Origin: Sphingomonas desiccabilis
GTDB taxonomy: Bacteria; Pseudomonadota; Alphaproteobacteria; Sphingomonadales; Sphingomonadaceae
DNA length: 64,000 nt
NCBI RefSeq assembly: GCF_004135605.1
Contig: NZ_SDPT01000001.1
Coordinates: 930,001-994,000, forward strand
Direction of reading: 5' to 3'
Below the pieces are notes generated by a model. The model had not been told where the DNA came from and ran no database searches. It saw only the letters and a list, made by a program, of their open reading frames with translations. Positions within the stretch are counted from its first letter, which is position 1, and each line of letters opens with the position of its first letter. The position numbers and the translations under genes were made by a program. This document shows positions 33,500 through 42,486 of the stretch, in pieces.

Positions 33500-34284
33500 G
33501 CCATTGCCTCCGCTGCGGTCGCCCAGGCGCCCAGCTTGTCCTCTGCATCCGCCAGCTGGACCACTTCGCCCACCACGATCACCGCCGGGCTCTGCACCTG
33601 CTCGCGCGCGACCATCGGGCCGAGGTCGGCGAGCAGCGTGCGCAGCGCGCGCGCACCCGGCAGGGTCCCGCGCTCCAGCACCGCCACCGGCATGTCAGGA
33701 GCGACGCCGTCCGCCATCAGCTTGTCCGCGATCGCGTCGGCGGTCGCCACGCCCATGTAGATCACCAGCGTGCGGCCCTTGCCGGCAAGCCCCGACCAGT
33801 CCTGGTCGGTCAGCCCCTTGCACTGGCCCGCGACGAAGCTCACCGCCGACGACCAGTCGCGGTGGGTGAGCGGCAGCATGGCACCGGCCGCACAGCCAAG
33901 CGCTGCCGAAACGCCCGGAACCACCTCCAGGGGCAGGCCCGCGGCACGCACCGCTTCGACTTCCTCGCCGCCGCGCCCGAAGATGAAGGGATCGCCGCCC
34001 TTCAGGCGAACGACGATGGCGCCCGTCTTCACATGCGCGACGATCAGCGCGTTGATCGACTCCTGCGGCAGCGTGTGGCGCGAGCGGCGCTTGGCGACCG
34101 AGATGCGCTGGGCGGAAGCCGGGGCGATGTCGAGCACGCGTGCGTCCACCAGCCCGTCGTGCACCACGACGTCGGCGCTTTTCAGCGCCTCCACCGCGCG
34201 CACGGTCAGCAGGCCGGGATCGCCGGGTCCTGCGCCCACCAGGATGACGCGCCCACGCGCGTGCGGATCGAGTAGCGTCGGCAT
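33496..34284 (-). CDS. cobA: Uroporphyrinogen-III C-methyltransferase
   Basis: A 262-residue tetrapyrrole methylase. The SAM site has VILVGAGPGDPGLLTVRA at the N-terminus and VVRLKGGDPFIFGRGGEE, which are the SUMT signatures. VVPGVSAALGCAAGAMLPLTHR is the third conserved block. It methylates uroporphyrinogen III to precorrin-2, the precursor of the siroheme in CysI. There is no CysG-type N-terminal dehydrogenase/ferrochelatase domain, so another gene must finish siroheme. It heads the sulfur operon and overlaps DUF2849 by four bases. Confidence 0.92.
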   Translation of the reverse strand: MPTLLDPHARGRVILVGAGPGDPGLLTVRAVEALKSADVVVHDGLVDARVLDIAPASAQRISVAKRRSRHTLPQESINALIVAHVKTGAIVVRLKGGDPFIFGRGGEEVEAVRAAGLPLEVVPGVSAALGCAAGAMLPLTHRDWSSAVSFVAGQCKGLTDQDWSGLAGKGRTLVIYMGVATADAIADKLMADGVAPDMPVAVLERGTLPGARALRTLLADLGPMVAREQVQSPAVIVVGEVVQLADAEDKLGAWATAAEAMA

Positions 34285-34368
34285 GCTGGGCAGATGGCGG
34301 TTCGCGCGCGCGGTCGCAACGTCACCCTTGCTTCGCGTGCCCCTAGCGAAACTTTGCGGGCCCTGCGC

Positions 34369-35784
34369 TCAGCCGTCGCGCAACCCGACGCCGATCGACG
34401 CGCGGGCCTGCTCCGCCTCCGAAGAGGTCACCGGATAGGCGCAGTGATCCGCCGCATAGAAGCCGCCCGGACGGTGGTTGCCGGACCAGCCCAGGCCCCC
34501 GAACGGCGCCTTGGGCGAGGTGCCGATGGTCGGCCGGTTCCAGTTGATGATGCCTGCGCGGATGTTCGCCCAGAAGGCGTCGTAGCGCCTGGGGTCCTGG
34601 CTCACGAGCGTGGCGCACAGGCCGTAGCGGGTGTTGTTCGCCTCCGCCACCGCCGCCTCGAAGCTCTCGGCACGGATGACCTGGAGCAGCGGCCCGAAGA
34701 CTTCGGCGTCGGGGCGCTCGCTCGTCTCGGTCATGTCGATCAGCGCGGGGGTGAGGAAGGGGCGCCCCTCGACCGGCCGCTCCAGATAGCGGATCGGGCG
34801 GCCGCCCTTTCCCGACAGGGTCAGGAACCGCTCGGTGAGGCGATCGGCCGCATCATTGTCGATCATCGGCCCCATGAAGGGGGCGGGATCGGCATGGGGG
34901 CCGTCGAGGATCATCCGGTCGATCAGCGCATTCACCTGCTCCAGCAGCGGATCGGCCAGCCGCTGGTCGACGATCAGCCGGCGGGCGGCCGTGCAGCGCT
35001 GCCCTGCGCTCAGGAAGGCGGACTGCACCACCAGCACCGCGGCCGTGTAGAGATCGGGCGTGTCCCACACCAGGATGGGATTGTTGCCGCCCATCTCCAG
35101 CGCCAGGATCTTTTCCGGATGCTCGGCGAAGCGCCGGTTGAGGGCAAGGCCGGTGCGCGCCGACCCGGTGAACAGCAGGCCGTCAATCCGCGGGTGTTCC
35201 GCAAGCGCCTGGCCGGTCTCCGGCCCGCCGATCAGCAGCCGCACGCAGCCTTCCGGAATGCCCGCCGCGCGATAGCAGTCGACCAGATAGGCGCCGGTCG
35301 CCGGCGTCTTTTCCGAAGGCTTGAACACCACCGCATTGCCCGCCAGCAGCGCGGGCACGATGTGGCCGTTGGCGATCTCGGCGGGAAGATTGTACGGAAC
35401 CAGCACCGCCAGCACGCCGTGCGGCTTGTGCCGCAACGCCAGGCGCGAACCCATCTGGGCGTCCAGCCGGCGCTGGCCGGTGCGCTCGGCAAAGGCGGAG
35501 ATCGCGATGTCGACCTTCGCCATCACCGCCTCCACTTCGCCGCGCGCTTCCCACAGGGGCTTGCCGGTCTCGCGCGCGATCAGGTCGGCGAAGTCCTCGG
35601 CACGCGCCCGCACCACGTTGGAAAAGCGGCGCAAGGCCTCCGCGCGGTAGGACAGGGGCTGCGCTGCCCAGGCGGCCCAGCTCGCGCGCGCCCGCGCGAC
35701 TTCCGCGTCGACGTTGCCGCAGGTGCCGCGCCACAGAAAGGCGCCGGTCGCGGGTTCGGTCGAGACGAGTTCGGTGTCGCTCAT
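34369..35784 (-). CDS. astD: Succinylglutamate-semialdehyde dehydrogenase
   Basis: A 471-residue aldehyde dehydrogenase closest in layout to AstD. The general base Glu is in LALEMGGNNP and the catalytic Cys in SAGQRCTAARR. The NAD site includes FKPSEKTP and LLFTGSARTG, and PFGGLGWSGNHRPG is the AstD-type C-terminus. AstD oxidises succinylglutamate semialdehyde in the arginine succinyltransferase pathway. The other ast genes are not in the window, so the step may be supplied from elsewhere. It lies 79 bases after selO on the same strand. Confidence 0.88.
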   Translation of the reverse strand: MSDTELVSTEPATGAFLWRGTCGNVDAEVARARASWAAWAAQPLSYRAEALRRFSNVVRARAEDFADLIARETGKPLWEARGEVEAVMAKVDIAISAFAERTGQRRLDAQMGSRLALRHKPHGVLAVLVPYNLPAEIANGHIVPALLAGNAVVFKPSEKTPATGAYLVDCYRAAGIPEGCVRLLIGGPETGQALAEHPRIDGLLFTGSARTGLALNRRFAEHPEKILALEMGGNNPILVWDTPDLYTAAVLVVQSAFLSAGQRCTAARRLIVDQRLADPLLEQVNALIDRMILDGPHADPAPFMGPMIDNDAADRLTERFLTLSGKGGRPIRYLERPVEGRPFLTPALIDMTETSERPDAEVFGPLLQVIRAESFEAAVAEANNTRYGLCATLVSQDPRRYDAFWANIRAGIINWNRPTIGTSPKAPFGGLGWSGNHRPGGFYAADHCAYPVTSSEAEQARASIGVGLRDG

Positions 35785-35863
35785 TGGCCCTCGTGGTACA
35801 GCGCGCGAACCCGTGTGCCCCAAAGCCGCGGCGGACGCCAGTTCGCCAGCCCGGACGTCGCGC

Positions 35864-37252
35864 CTAGCGCAGCGCCTCGCCCAGCTGCCGGATCTGCGCC
35901 ACCTTGTCGTGGAGCGCCGACCAGTCGTCCGCCTCGGCGATCGGCGCCCAGATCGCCTCCACTTCCTCAATCGAGAGCTTGCACGGCGCCGCTTCCCAAT
36001 GCGGGTGGTCGCGCGGCTTGCGCGGCGCATAGCCGGCGAGCGCCGCCCGCACCGCGGCAAAGGCCTCGCCGTAGCGGGGCTCGTCCGGCAGGCTGCCGCC
36101 GAACGCGTCGTGGAAGAAGGAATCCACCGGTGCGCTCGTTTCGCGCAGGGCAAGCTCCATCTGCCCGACGAGCGTGCGGTCCTCGGCCTCCCCGCGCGGC
36201 GTGACGCCCAGCCGCCACAGCATCGCGGCCCGCACCGCCTCCTGATAGCGCGGCGCGAACTGCTCGAGCACCGCGATCAGCGGCTCGGACTCCGCCAGCG
36301 TGCGCAGCGCCACCGCCAGCTGCATCGCGTCCCAGTAGATCGCCTCCGGCTGGCGCCCGAACGCATAAAGTCCGGCATGGTCGAAATAGGCGGCCGTGAA
36401 CGCCGGGTCCCAGGTCTGGGCAAAGCGCCACGGGCCGTAGTCGAAGCTCTCGCCCGTCACGTTGATGTTGTCGGTGTTGAGCACGCCATGGACGAAGCCC
36501 GCCGCCATATATTGCCCGGCAAGCCGCGCGGTCCGCGACACCACATGGTCGAGCAGCCGCACCGCGCCGTCCTCGCCCGGCTCCTCGCCATAGAAATGGC
36601 GCAGCACATAGCCCACCAGCCGCTCCATCGATTCTGCGTCCTGGTGGTAGGCGAGGCGCTGGAAGGTGCCGATGCGGATATGCCCGTGGCTCAGCCGCAC
36701 CATTACCGCCGATCGGGTGGGGGAGGGCTCGTCGCCCCGCGTCAGTTCCTCGCCGGTCTCGATGACCGAGAAGGTGCGGCTGGTCTCGACCCCCAGCGCC
36801 TCCAGCATCTCGGTCGCCAGGATCTCGCGCACGGCGCCCTTCAGCGTCAGCCGCCCGTCGCCGAAGCGGCTCCACGGCGTCTGGCCCGATCCCTTGGTAC
36901 CCAGGTCCATCAGCCGGCCGCGATCGTCCCGCATCTGCGCGAACAGGAAGCCGCGCCCGTCGCCCAGGTCCGGGTTGTACGACCGGAACTGGTGCCCGTG
37001 ATAGCGCAGCGCCAGCGGCGTCTGGAGGTTGTCCGCCAAGGGCTGGAACCGCCCGAAATGCGCGATCCATTCGGCATCGTCGAGCGCGTCGAGCCCGACG
37101 CTCGCCGCCGCGCGATCGTTGCGGAAGCGCAGGATCGTCTTGGGAAAGTCCGCCGCCGCAACGGGATCGTAGAATTCAGGCCCAAGCTCCAGGATCGCCT
37201 GTTCGGGCCGATAGGGGGCGGGCGACGGATTGGGTTGCGAGGGATTGGCCAT
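35864..37252 (-). CDS. selO: Protein adenylyltransferase SelO (YdiU family)
   Basis: A 462-residue pseudokinase-fold AMPylator. Conserved blocks are LALRYHGHQF, NPDLGDGRGFLFAQ, DLGTKGSGQTPWSRFGDGRLTLKGAVREILATEM and HGVLNTDNINVTGESFDYGPW, the last holding the metal-binding Asn/Asp. SelO transfers AMP from ATP to Ser/Thr/Tyr of proteins, including redox enzymes. The C-terminus has no selenocysteine or CxxC motif, as is usual for bacterial forms without it. The ATG at 37252 is only 18 bases from the divergent hydrolase start, so the two must share overlapping promoters. Confidence 0.92.
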   Translation of the reverse strand: MANPSQPNPSPAPYRPEQAILELGPEFYDPVAAADFPKTILRFRNDRAAASVGLDALDDAEWIAHFGRFQPLADNLQTPLALRYHGHQFRSYNPDLGDGRGFLFAQMRDDRGRLMDLGTKGSGQTPWSRFGDGRLTLKGAVREILATEMLEALGVETSRTFSVIETGEELTRGDEPSPTRSAVMVRLSHGHIRIGTFQRLAYHQDAESMERLVGYVLRHFYGEEPGEDGAVRLLDHVVSRTARLAGQYMAAGFVHGVLNTDNINVTGESFDYGPWRFAQTWDPAFTAAYFDHAGLYAFGRQPEAIYWDAMQLAVALRTLAESEPLIAVLEQFAPRYQEAVRAAMLWRLGVTPRGEAEDRTLVGQMELALRETSAPVDSFFHDAFGGSLPDEPRYGEAFAAVRAALAGYAPRKPRDHPHWEAAPCKLSIEEVEAIWAPIAEADDWSALHDKVAQIRQLGEALR

Positions 37253-37270
37253 ACGGCGATATGGGGAGCG

Positions 37271-38155
37271 ATGACCGACAGACGCAACCCGCCCCGTGCC
37301 GGCGCCTGGCAGGATGATTTCTGGTGGTCCAACGACGGGCTCCGGCTGCACTTCCGCGATTACGCAGGCCGTGCCGACCGCCCGCCGATCCTCTGCCTCC
37401 ACGGCCTTACCCGCAACGCCCGCGATTTCGAGGGCGTGGCGGCCCGCCTCTCCGGCGACTGGCGGGTGATCGTGCCGGAGATGCGCGGGCGCGGCGAAAG
37501 CGCCTATGCCCGCGATCCCATGACCTATGTCCCGCTCACCTACCTGCAGGACATCGACGCGCTGCTCGGCTATCTCCAGCTCGACCGGGTGATCCTGATC
37601 GGGACCTCGATGGGCGGCATCCTCACCATGCTGCTCGCGGCCACCGAGCGCGGGCGCGTGGCGGGCGCGCTGCTCAACGACGTGGGGCCGGAATTGTCGC
37701 CGGCGGGTCTCGGCCGCATCCGCAGCTATGTCGGGCGCCAGCTGTGGCATCCGACCTGGATGCACGCCGCCCGATCGCTCGCCGAGGCCCACGCTGATAC
37801 CTACCCGACCTACGACATCGCCGACTGGCTCGTCATGGCCAAGCGCCTGTACCGGCTCAATTCGTCCGGCCGCATCCTCCTCGACTATGACATGAAGATC
37901 GCCGAGCCGTTCCGCGTGCCGGGCAACGAGGCCGGCCCGGACATGTGGCCCGCGCTCGACGCTTTGCGCGGCAAGCCCGTGGCGCTGGTCCGCGGCGACC
38001 GCTCCGACATCCTCTCGGCCGAGGTCGCCGGGCGCATGGCCGAGCGCCTGCCCGAGGCGGAGCTGGTCACCGTCGCCCACACCGGCCACGCGCCGACGCT
38101 GGAGGAGCCGGAGGCGGCCGCCGCGATCGACCGCCTCCTCGCCCGCCTCGCCTGA
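37271..38155 (+). CDS. Alpha/beta hydrolase
   Basis: A 294-residue soluble alpha/beta hydrolase. The oxyanion loop is LCLHGLTRNARDF, the nucleophile serine is in IGTSMGGIL, the acid is probably in VRGDRSDIL and the His in HTGHAPTLEEPEA. The substrate is unknown; relatives include esterases and lactonases. The ATG at 37271 follows GGGGAG directly. The long frame upstream of it is antisense to selO. The glycosyltransferase gene starts 10 bases after its stop. Confidence 0.88.
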   Translation: MTDRRNPPRAGAWQDDFWWSNDGLRLHFRDYAGRADRPPILCLHGLTRNARDFEGVAARLSGDWRVIVPEMRGRGESAYARDPMTYVPLTYLQDIDALLGYLQLDRVILIGTSMGGILTMLLAATERGRVAGALLNDVGPELSPAGLGRIRSYVGRQLWHPTWMHAARSLAEAHADTYPTYDIADWLVMAKRLYRLNSSGRILLDYDMKIAEPFRVPGNEAGPDMWPALDALRGKPVALVRGDRSDILSAEVAGRMAERLPEAELVTVAHTGHAPTLEEPEAAAAIDRLLARLA

Positions 38156-38165
38156 AGGTCCCCCG

Positions 38166-39305
38166 ATGCCCGTCCGTATCCTCCATCTCCACTCCAGCTT
38201 CGCGCCCGGCGGCAAGGAGCAGCGCGCCGTCCGGCTGATGAACGCCTGGGGCGACCGCGCCGTCCACACCATCGTCTCGGGCGTGCTCGGGCAGACCGGC
38301 GCGCGCGACTGGATCGCCAAGGGCATCCGCTACGAGATCGCGCAGAATCCGCCGCCGCTCACCGGTAAGCCCTCGGTCGCGCGCTACGAAGCGATCGCCC
38401 GCTATGCCTCGCGCTTCGACCTGGTGCTCACCTACAACTGGGGTGCGATCGACGGGGTGATGGCGCGCCGGGCGTTCGGCAAGAACATGCCGCCGGTCGT
38501 CCATCACGAGGACGGTTTCAACGAGGACGAAGCCCGGCGGCTCAGCCCCGTGCGCAACATGTACCGCCGCTTCGCGCTGGGCGCCGCGCACGCGCTGGTG
38601 GTGCCGAGCCAGGCGCTGGAGACCATCGCGCTCGACACCTGGCGCCAGCCGCGCGCACGCGTCCACCGCATCGGCAACGGCATCCCGGTCGAGAAATACG
38701 CCGCAGGCTGCGCGCCCGACGCGATCCCCGGCTTCCGCCGCAATCCCGGCGAGGTCGTGATCGGCTCGCTCGCGGGCTTTCGCGACGTGAAGGATCTGCC
38801 GCTGCTGGTGCGTGCCGTCGGCGGCATCGTCGAGGACGTGCAGCTGGTGCTGGTCGGCGAGGGGCCGGAGCGCCAGGCGATCCTGGACGCGGCCGAGGGG
38901 ATGGGGATCGAGGATCGCGTCCACCTCCCGGGATTCCTGCCCGAACCGCATCGCTACATGGGGCTGTTCGACATCTTCGCGCTGTCGTCGAAAAGCGAGC
39001 AGCAGCCGATCTCGGTCATGGAGGCGATGGCCGCCGGGCTCCCCGTGGTGGCGCCGCCGGTCGGCGACATCCCGCAGATGGTGGCAGAGGAAAACACCCC
39101 CTACATGGGCATCGACCGGCACGAGGTGCACCTGCGCGATCGGCTCCAGGTGCTGGCGCAGGATCCGGCCGCGCGCGGCCGCGTTGGCGCTTCGAACCAG
39201 GCGCGCGCTCGTGCGTTGTTTGACGAGAAGACGATGATTGCGGCCTATGCGGCGCTGTACGAGCAGGCGATGGGCAAGCCGGGGGCGCTGTCCCCCCAAG
39301 CGTAA
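38166..39305 (+). CDS. GT4 family glycosyltransferase
   Basis: A 379-residue GT-B glycosyltransferase. HLHSSFAPGGKEQRAVRLMN is the acceptor-side glycine loop. The C-terminal domain has VIGSLAGFRDVKDLPLLVRAV, LVLVGEGPERQAI and the E-x7-E donor motif KSEQQPISVMEAMAAGLPVV. The sequence resembles the second sugar transferase of XrtA systems, but it lies 30 kb from that cluster, so a role in it is only a guess. It follows the hydrolase by 10 bases. Confidence 0.85.
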   Translation: MPVRILHLHSSFAPGGKEQRAVRLMNAWGDRAVHTIVSGVLGQTGARDWIAKGIRYEIAQNPPPLTGKPSVARYEAIARYASRFDLVLTYNWGAIDGVMARRAFGKNMPPVVHHEDGFNEDEARRLSPVRNMYRRFALGAAHALVVPSQALETIALDTWRQPRARVHRIGNGIPVEKYAAGCAPDAIPGFRRNPGEVVIGSLAGFRDVKDLPLLVRAVGGIVEDVQLVLVGEGPERQAILDAAEGMGIEDRVHLPGFLPEPHRYMGLFDIFALSSKSEQQPISVMEAMAAGLPVVAPPVGDIPQMVAEENTPYMGIDRHEVHLRDRLQVLAQDPAARGRVGASNQARARALFDEKTMIAAYAALYEQAMGKPGALSPQA

Positions 39306-39393
39306 TTCTCTCGCGTGCCAGGAATTTGGTCAGTAAAGGCGCGGCATCGCTGGTCCGCCGCGCAGGTTCGTCGGGCATCATTCGGAGGTTGGT

Positions 39394-40797
39394 TTGTTCA
39401 AAGGTCTGTCCCCCATCAGCTACAACGGCCGTGAGGTCTGGCCGCTGGTCGAGGGAGGGAAGGGCGTTGCCGCCACCAACCACGCATCCGCCGGAGCCTG
39501 GGCTGCGGCCGGGGGCATCGGCACCGTCTCGGCAGTGAACGCCGACAGCTATGATGCCGAGGGGAAGATCATCCCGCAGGTGTATCGCGCGCTCACCCGC
39601 CGCGAACGCCACGAGGAACTGGTCGAATATGCGATCGAGGGCGCCGTCCAGCAGGTGAAGCGCGCCTGGGAGATCGCCGGCGGCAAGGGCGCGATCAACA
39701 TCAACGTGCTCTGGGAGATGGGCGGCGCGCAGCGCGTCCTCCAGGGCGTGCTGGAGCGCACCCGCGGCATGGTCGCGGGCGTCACCTGCGGCGCCGGCAT
39801 GCCCTACAAGCTCAGCGAGATCGCGGCCGAGCACAACGTCCATTATCTCCCGATCGTCAGCTCCGGGCGCGCGTTCCGCGCCTTGTGGAAGCGCGCCTAT
39901 TCCAAGGCGGCCGAGTGGCTGGCGGCCGTGGTCTATGAGGATCCCTGGCTCGCCGGCGGCCACAATGGTCTTTCGAATGCAGAGGACCCGCTCGCGCCGC
40001 AGGACCCTTATCCGCGCGTGAAGGCGCTGCGCGACACCATGCGCGAGGGCGGCATTTCCGACGACGTGCCGATCGTGATGGCGGGCGGCGTCTGGTACCT
40101 GCGCGACTGGAACGACTGGATCGACAATCCGGAACTCGGCAAGATCGCCTTCCAGTTCGGCACGCGCCCGCTGCTGACCCAGGAAAGCCCGATCCCGGAA
40201 GAGTGGAAGCAGCGCCTCATGCAGATCGAGGAGGGCGACGTCCTTCTCCACCGCTTCTCGCCGACCGGCTTCTATTCGTCCGCGGTCCGCAATCCCTTCC
40301 TGCGCAGCCTGGAGGCGCGTTCGGACCGGCAGATCGCCTTCACAACGCAGGAAGCCGGCGACCACAGCTTCCAGCTCGACGTCGGCGTGAAGGGTAAGAA
40401 CTTCTGGGTGACGCGCAACGACCTGCTGCGCGCGCGCGAATGGTTCGGCGCGGGCTTCACCGACGCGCTCAAGACGCCGGACAACACGCTGGTGTTCGTG
40501 ACGCCCGAAGAAAAGCAGATGATCCGCAAGGACCAGGCCGACTGCATGGGGTGTCTGAGCCAGTGCAGCTTCTCGTCCTGGGCGGATACCGAGACGAACT
40601 CGACCGGCCGGCTGGCCGATCCGCGCAGCTTCTGCATCCAGAAGACGCTGCAGGACATCGCCCATGGCGGTCCCGTCGACAACAACCTGATGTTCGCGGG
40701 CCACGCCGCCTACAACTTCAAGCGCGATCCCTTCTATTCGAACGGGTTCGTGCCGACGGTGAAGCAGCTGGTCGACCGCATCCTGACCGGCGATTGA
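39394..40797 (+). CDS. Nitronate monooxygenase-like flavoprotein with C-terminal Cys cluster
   Basis: A 467-residue TIM-barrel FMN oxidoreductase of the nitronate monooxygenase/2-nitropropane dioxygenase superfamily. ATNHASAGAWAAAGGIGTVSAVN, VTCGAGMPYKL and IVMAGGVWYLRDW are the flavin-binding loops. Compared with short members it has an extra C-terminal region with DCMGCLSQCSF and a later Cys (SFCIQK), four cysteines that could hold an Fe-S cluster or zinc. Its substrate is unknown. The start is TTG at 39394, five bases after GGAGG. A hairpin follows the stop. Confidence 0.82.
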   Translation: MFKGLSPISYNGREVWPLVEGGKGVAATNHASAGAWAAAGGIGTVSAVNADSYDAEGKIIPQVYRALTRRERHEELVEYAIEGAVQQVKRAWEIAGGKGAININVLWEMGGAQRVLQGVLERTRGMVAGVTCGAGMPYKLSEIAAEHNVHYLPIVSSGRAFRALWKRAYSKAAEWLAAVVYEDPWLAGGHNGLSNAEDPLAPQDPYPRVKALRDTMREGGISDDVPIVMAGGVWYLRDWNDWIDNPELGKIAFQFGTRPLLTQESPIPEEWKQRLMQIEEGDVLLHRFSPTGFYSSAVRNPFLRSLEARSDRQIAFTTQEAGDHSFQLDVGVKGKNFWVTRNDLLRAREWFGAGFTDALKTPDNTLVFVTPEEKQMIRKDQADCMGCLSQCSFSSWADTETNSTGRLADPRSFCIQKTLQDIAHGGPVDNNLMFAGHAAYNFKRDPFYSNGFVPTVKQLVDRILTGD

Positions 40798-40803
40798 TCG
40801 GAA

Positions 40804-40837
40804 GAAGGGCACGGCCGCCATCGCGACCGTGCCCTTC
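40804..40837 (+). terminator. Hairpin terminator after the flavoprotein gene
   Basis: GAAGGGCACGG pairs with CCGTGCCCTTC (11-bp stem, 12-base loop), seven bases after the stop, followed by CTTCTCCCC. It may also stop transcription from the opposing small lipoprotein gene. Confidence 0.65.
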
Positions 40838-40871
40838 CTTCTCCCCGGGCGCGGGAAGCGCCCGTGCGGGC

Positions 40872-41066
40872 TCAGTCGTCCGCGATCGTGCCGACGACCG
40901 CGCCGCCGACGCCGCCGACGGCAGCACCCTTCTCCACGTCGCCGTTCGTCGCCGCAGCAACTCCGGCGCCGCCCGCCGCGCCGATGCCGGCACCGGTCAG
41001 CGTGGAACAGGCACCCAGCGGCATCGCGCAGGCGATCAGCAGGGCAGGGGCAATCAGCTTCTTCAC
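40872..41066 (-). CDS. Small glycine-zipper lipoprotein
   Basis: A 64-residue predicted lipoprotein. The signal peptide KKLIAPALLIACAMPLGAC ends in a lipobox (LGAC, Cys20). The mature part has G-x3-G repeats (GAGIGAAGGAGVAAA and AAVGGVGGAVVG) that form a glycine-zipper hairpin in outer-membrane proteins such as SlyB/OsmB types. The start is GTG at 41066, eight bases after GGAG. The longer frame upstream is antisense shadow. The role is probably envelope integrity; it is not specifically known. Confidence 0.8.
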   Translation of the reverse strand: MKKLIAPALLIACAMPLGACSTLTGAGIGAAGGAGVAAATNGDVEKGAAVGGVGGAVVGTIADD

Positions 41067-41215
41067 GGCAGCGTCTCCGGTTGTTGGGGGTATTCGACCA
41101 AAGCATCGGCTGCGCCGAGGTTCCCGCCGCGATGTTCGCTCCCTGGCGCGCACGGCGGTTGAAGGCAGCGACCCGAACGCACTACGGTGCGCCGGGGGAC
41201 AACAGAGGACGACAC

Positions 41216-41704
41216 ATGCGGCATTCGGTGGTTTGGCTTGGCGGAGCGGCGATCCTGGCCGCGGCGGTGCTTCCCGCCGGCGAGGCAGCCGCGCAAAAGC
41301 GCAAGCCGCCCTATTACGCCTCCATCGCCGCGGGCGAGGCACGGATGCGCACCGGCCCCGGCAAGAACTACCCGGTCAGCTGGACCTTCCGTCGTGCCGA
41401 CCTGCCGATCAAGGTGGTCGACATCTATCAGGACTGGCGCAAGGTCGAGGATCCGGACGGCACCCAGGGGTGGATGCAGGTCGGCCTGCTTTCCGACCAG
41501 CGCACCGGCTATGTGAACGGCGGCCTCGTCGAGCTTCGCTCCGCCCCCAACGCCTCGGCGCACGTCGACTGGCGCGCCGCACCGGGCGTCGTCGGCCGGC
41601 TCAGCCGCTGTTCGGCCGGCTGGTGCTATTTCGACGTGAAGGGGCGCGGCGGCTATGTCGAGCAGTCCCGTCTGTGGGGTGTCGACGCCGGCGAGGATAT
41701 GTAA
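41216..41704 (+). CDS. Exported SH3-domain protein
   Basis: A 162-residue protein with a signal peptide (MRHSVVWLGGAAILAAAVLPAGEAAA) and two bacterial SH3-like repeats: YYASIAAGEARMRTGPGKNYPVSWTF...DWRKVEDPDGTQGWMQ, and LVELRSAPNASAHVDW...GWCYFDVKGRGGYVEQ. These domains usually bind peptidoglycan or protein. Start at 41216 follows GAGG; the longer frame is antisense shadow. It stands 17 bases before the prepilin peptidase gene, so they may be co-transcribed. Confidence 0.85.
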   Translation: MRHSVVWLGGAAILAAAVLPAGEAAAQKRKPPYYASIAAGEARMRTGPGKNYPVSWTFRRADLPIKVVDIYQDWRKVEDPDGTQGWMQVGLLSDQRTGYVNGGLVELRSAPNASAHVDWRAAPGVVGRLSRCSAGWCYFDVKGRGGYVEQSRLWGVDAGEDM

Positions 41705-41721
41705 GCCCCGGCGCGACCTCC

Positions 41722-42483
41722 ATGGTTGATCCCTGGATCTGGCCCGCCGCCCTGGGGCTGCTCGGGCTGGTGTTCGGCAGCTTCATCGCCACGCTCGCCA
41801 TCCGCTGGCCGGAGGGGCGTTCGAGCCTCGTCGGCCGCTCCGCCTGCGATGGCTGCGGCCGCACGCTCCGCGCGGTCGAACTGGTGCCGCTGGCGAGCTT
41901 CCTCGCCCAGCGTGGCCGCTGCCGAAGCTGCGGCGCCGCCATCGCCCCCAGTCATCTCGTGGTGGAGCTGCTCGGCCTCGCCATTGGGGTCGCGAGCGGG
42001 CTGGCCGCTCCGGGGCTTCCCGCGATCGCCGGGGCGGTGTTCGGCTGGCTGCTCCTCACGCTCGCCGCGATCGACCTGCGCGCCTTCTGGCTGCCCAATC
42101 CGCTCACCGCTACGGTGGCGCTCTTAGGGCTAGGGACCGGGCTGCTCGGCATCCCGCCGTCGCTTCCGGATCGGCTGATCGGAGGCACCGCCGGCTTTGC
42201 GGCCCTGTGGCTGGTCGCAACCGCCTACCGCCGCCTCCGCGGCCGGGTGGGTCTGGGCGGGGGAGACCCCAAGCTGTTCGGTGCGATCGGCCTGTGGCTC
42301 GGCTGGCACGCGCTGCCGCTGGTGCTGCTGCTCGCCTGCCTGCTGGGGCTGGCGGTGGTGCTGGTCACCCGCATCCTTGACCGCCCGCTCGCCGCCACCG
42401 ACCGGCTTCCGCTCGGCACGCTGCTGGCGCCGGCCGCTTTCGTGCTGTGGCTGGTGGCGACGACGGCGATCGAGGTTGGGTGA
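41722..42483 (+). CDS. Prepilin peptidase (A24 family, PilD-like)
   Basis: A 253-residue polytopic membrane protease. The N-terminal loop carries two Cys pairs (Cys42-x2-Cys45 and Cys67-x2-Cys70) typical of bifunctional leader peptidase/N-methyltransferases. The two aspartates of the protease are Asp118 in AAIDLR and Asp182 in GLGGGDPKL (GxGD motif). It processes type IV pilin or type II secretion pseudopilin leaders. No pilin genes are adjacent. It ends four bases from the convergent TonB-like gene. Confidence 0.9.
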   Translation: MVDPWIWPAALGLLGLVFGSFIATLAIRWPEGRSSLVGRSACDGCGRTLRAVELVPLASFLAQRGRCRSCGAAIAPSHLVVELLGLAIGVASGLAAPGLPAIAGAVFGWLLLTLAAIDLRAFWLPNPLTATVALLGLGTGLLGIPPSLPDRLIGGTAGFAALWLVATAYRRLRGRVGLGGGDPKLFGAIGLWLGWHALPLVLLLACLLGLAVVLVTRILDRPLAATDRLPLGTLLAPAAFVLWLVATTAIEVG

Positions 42484-42486
42484 GTA

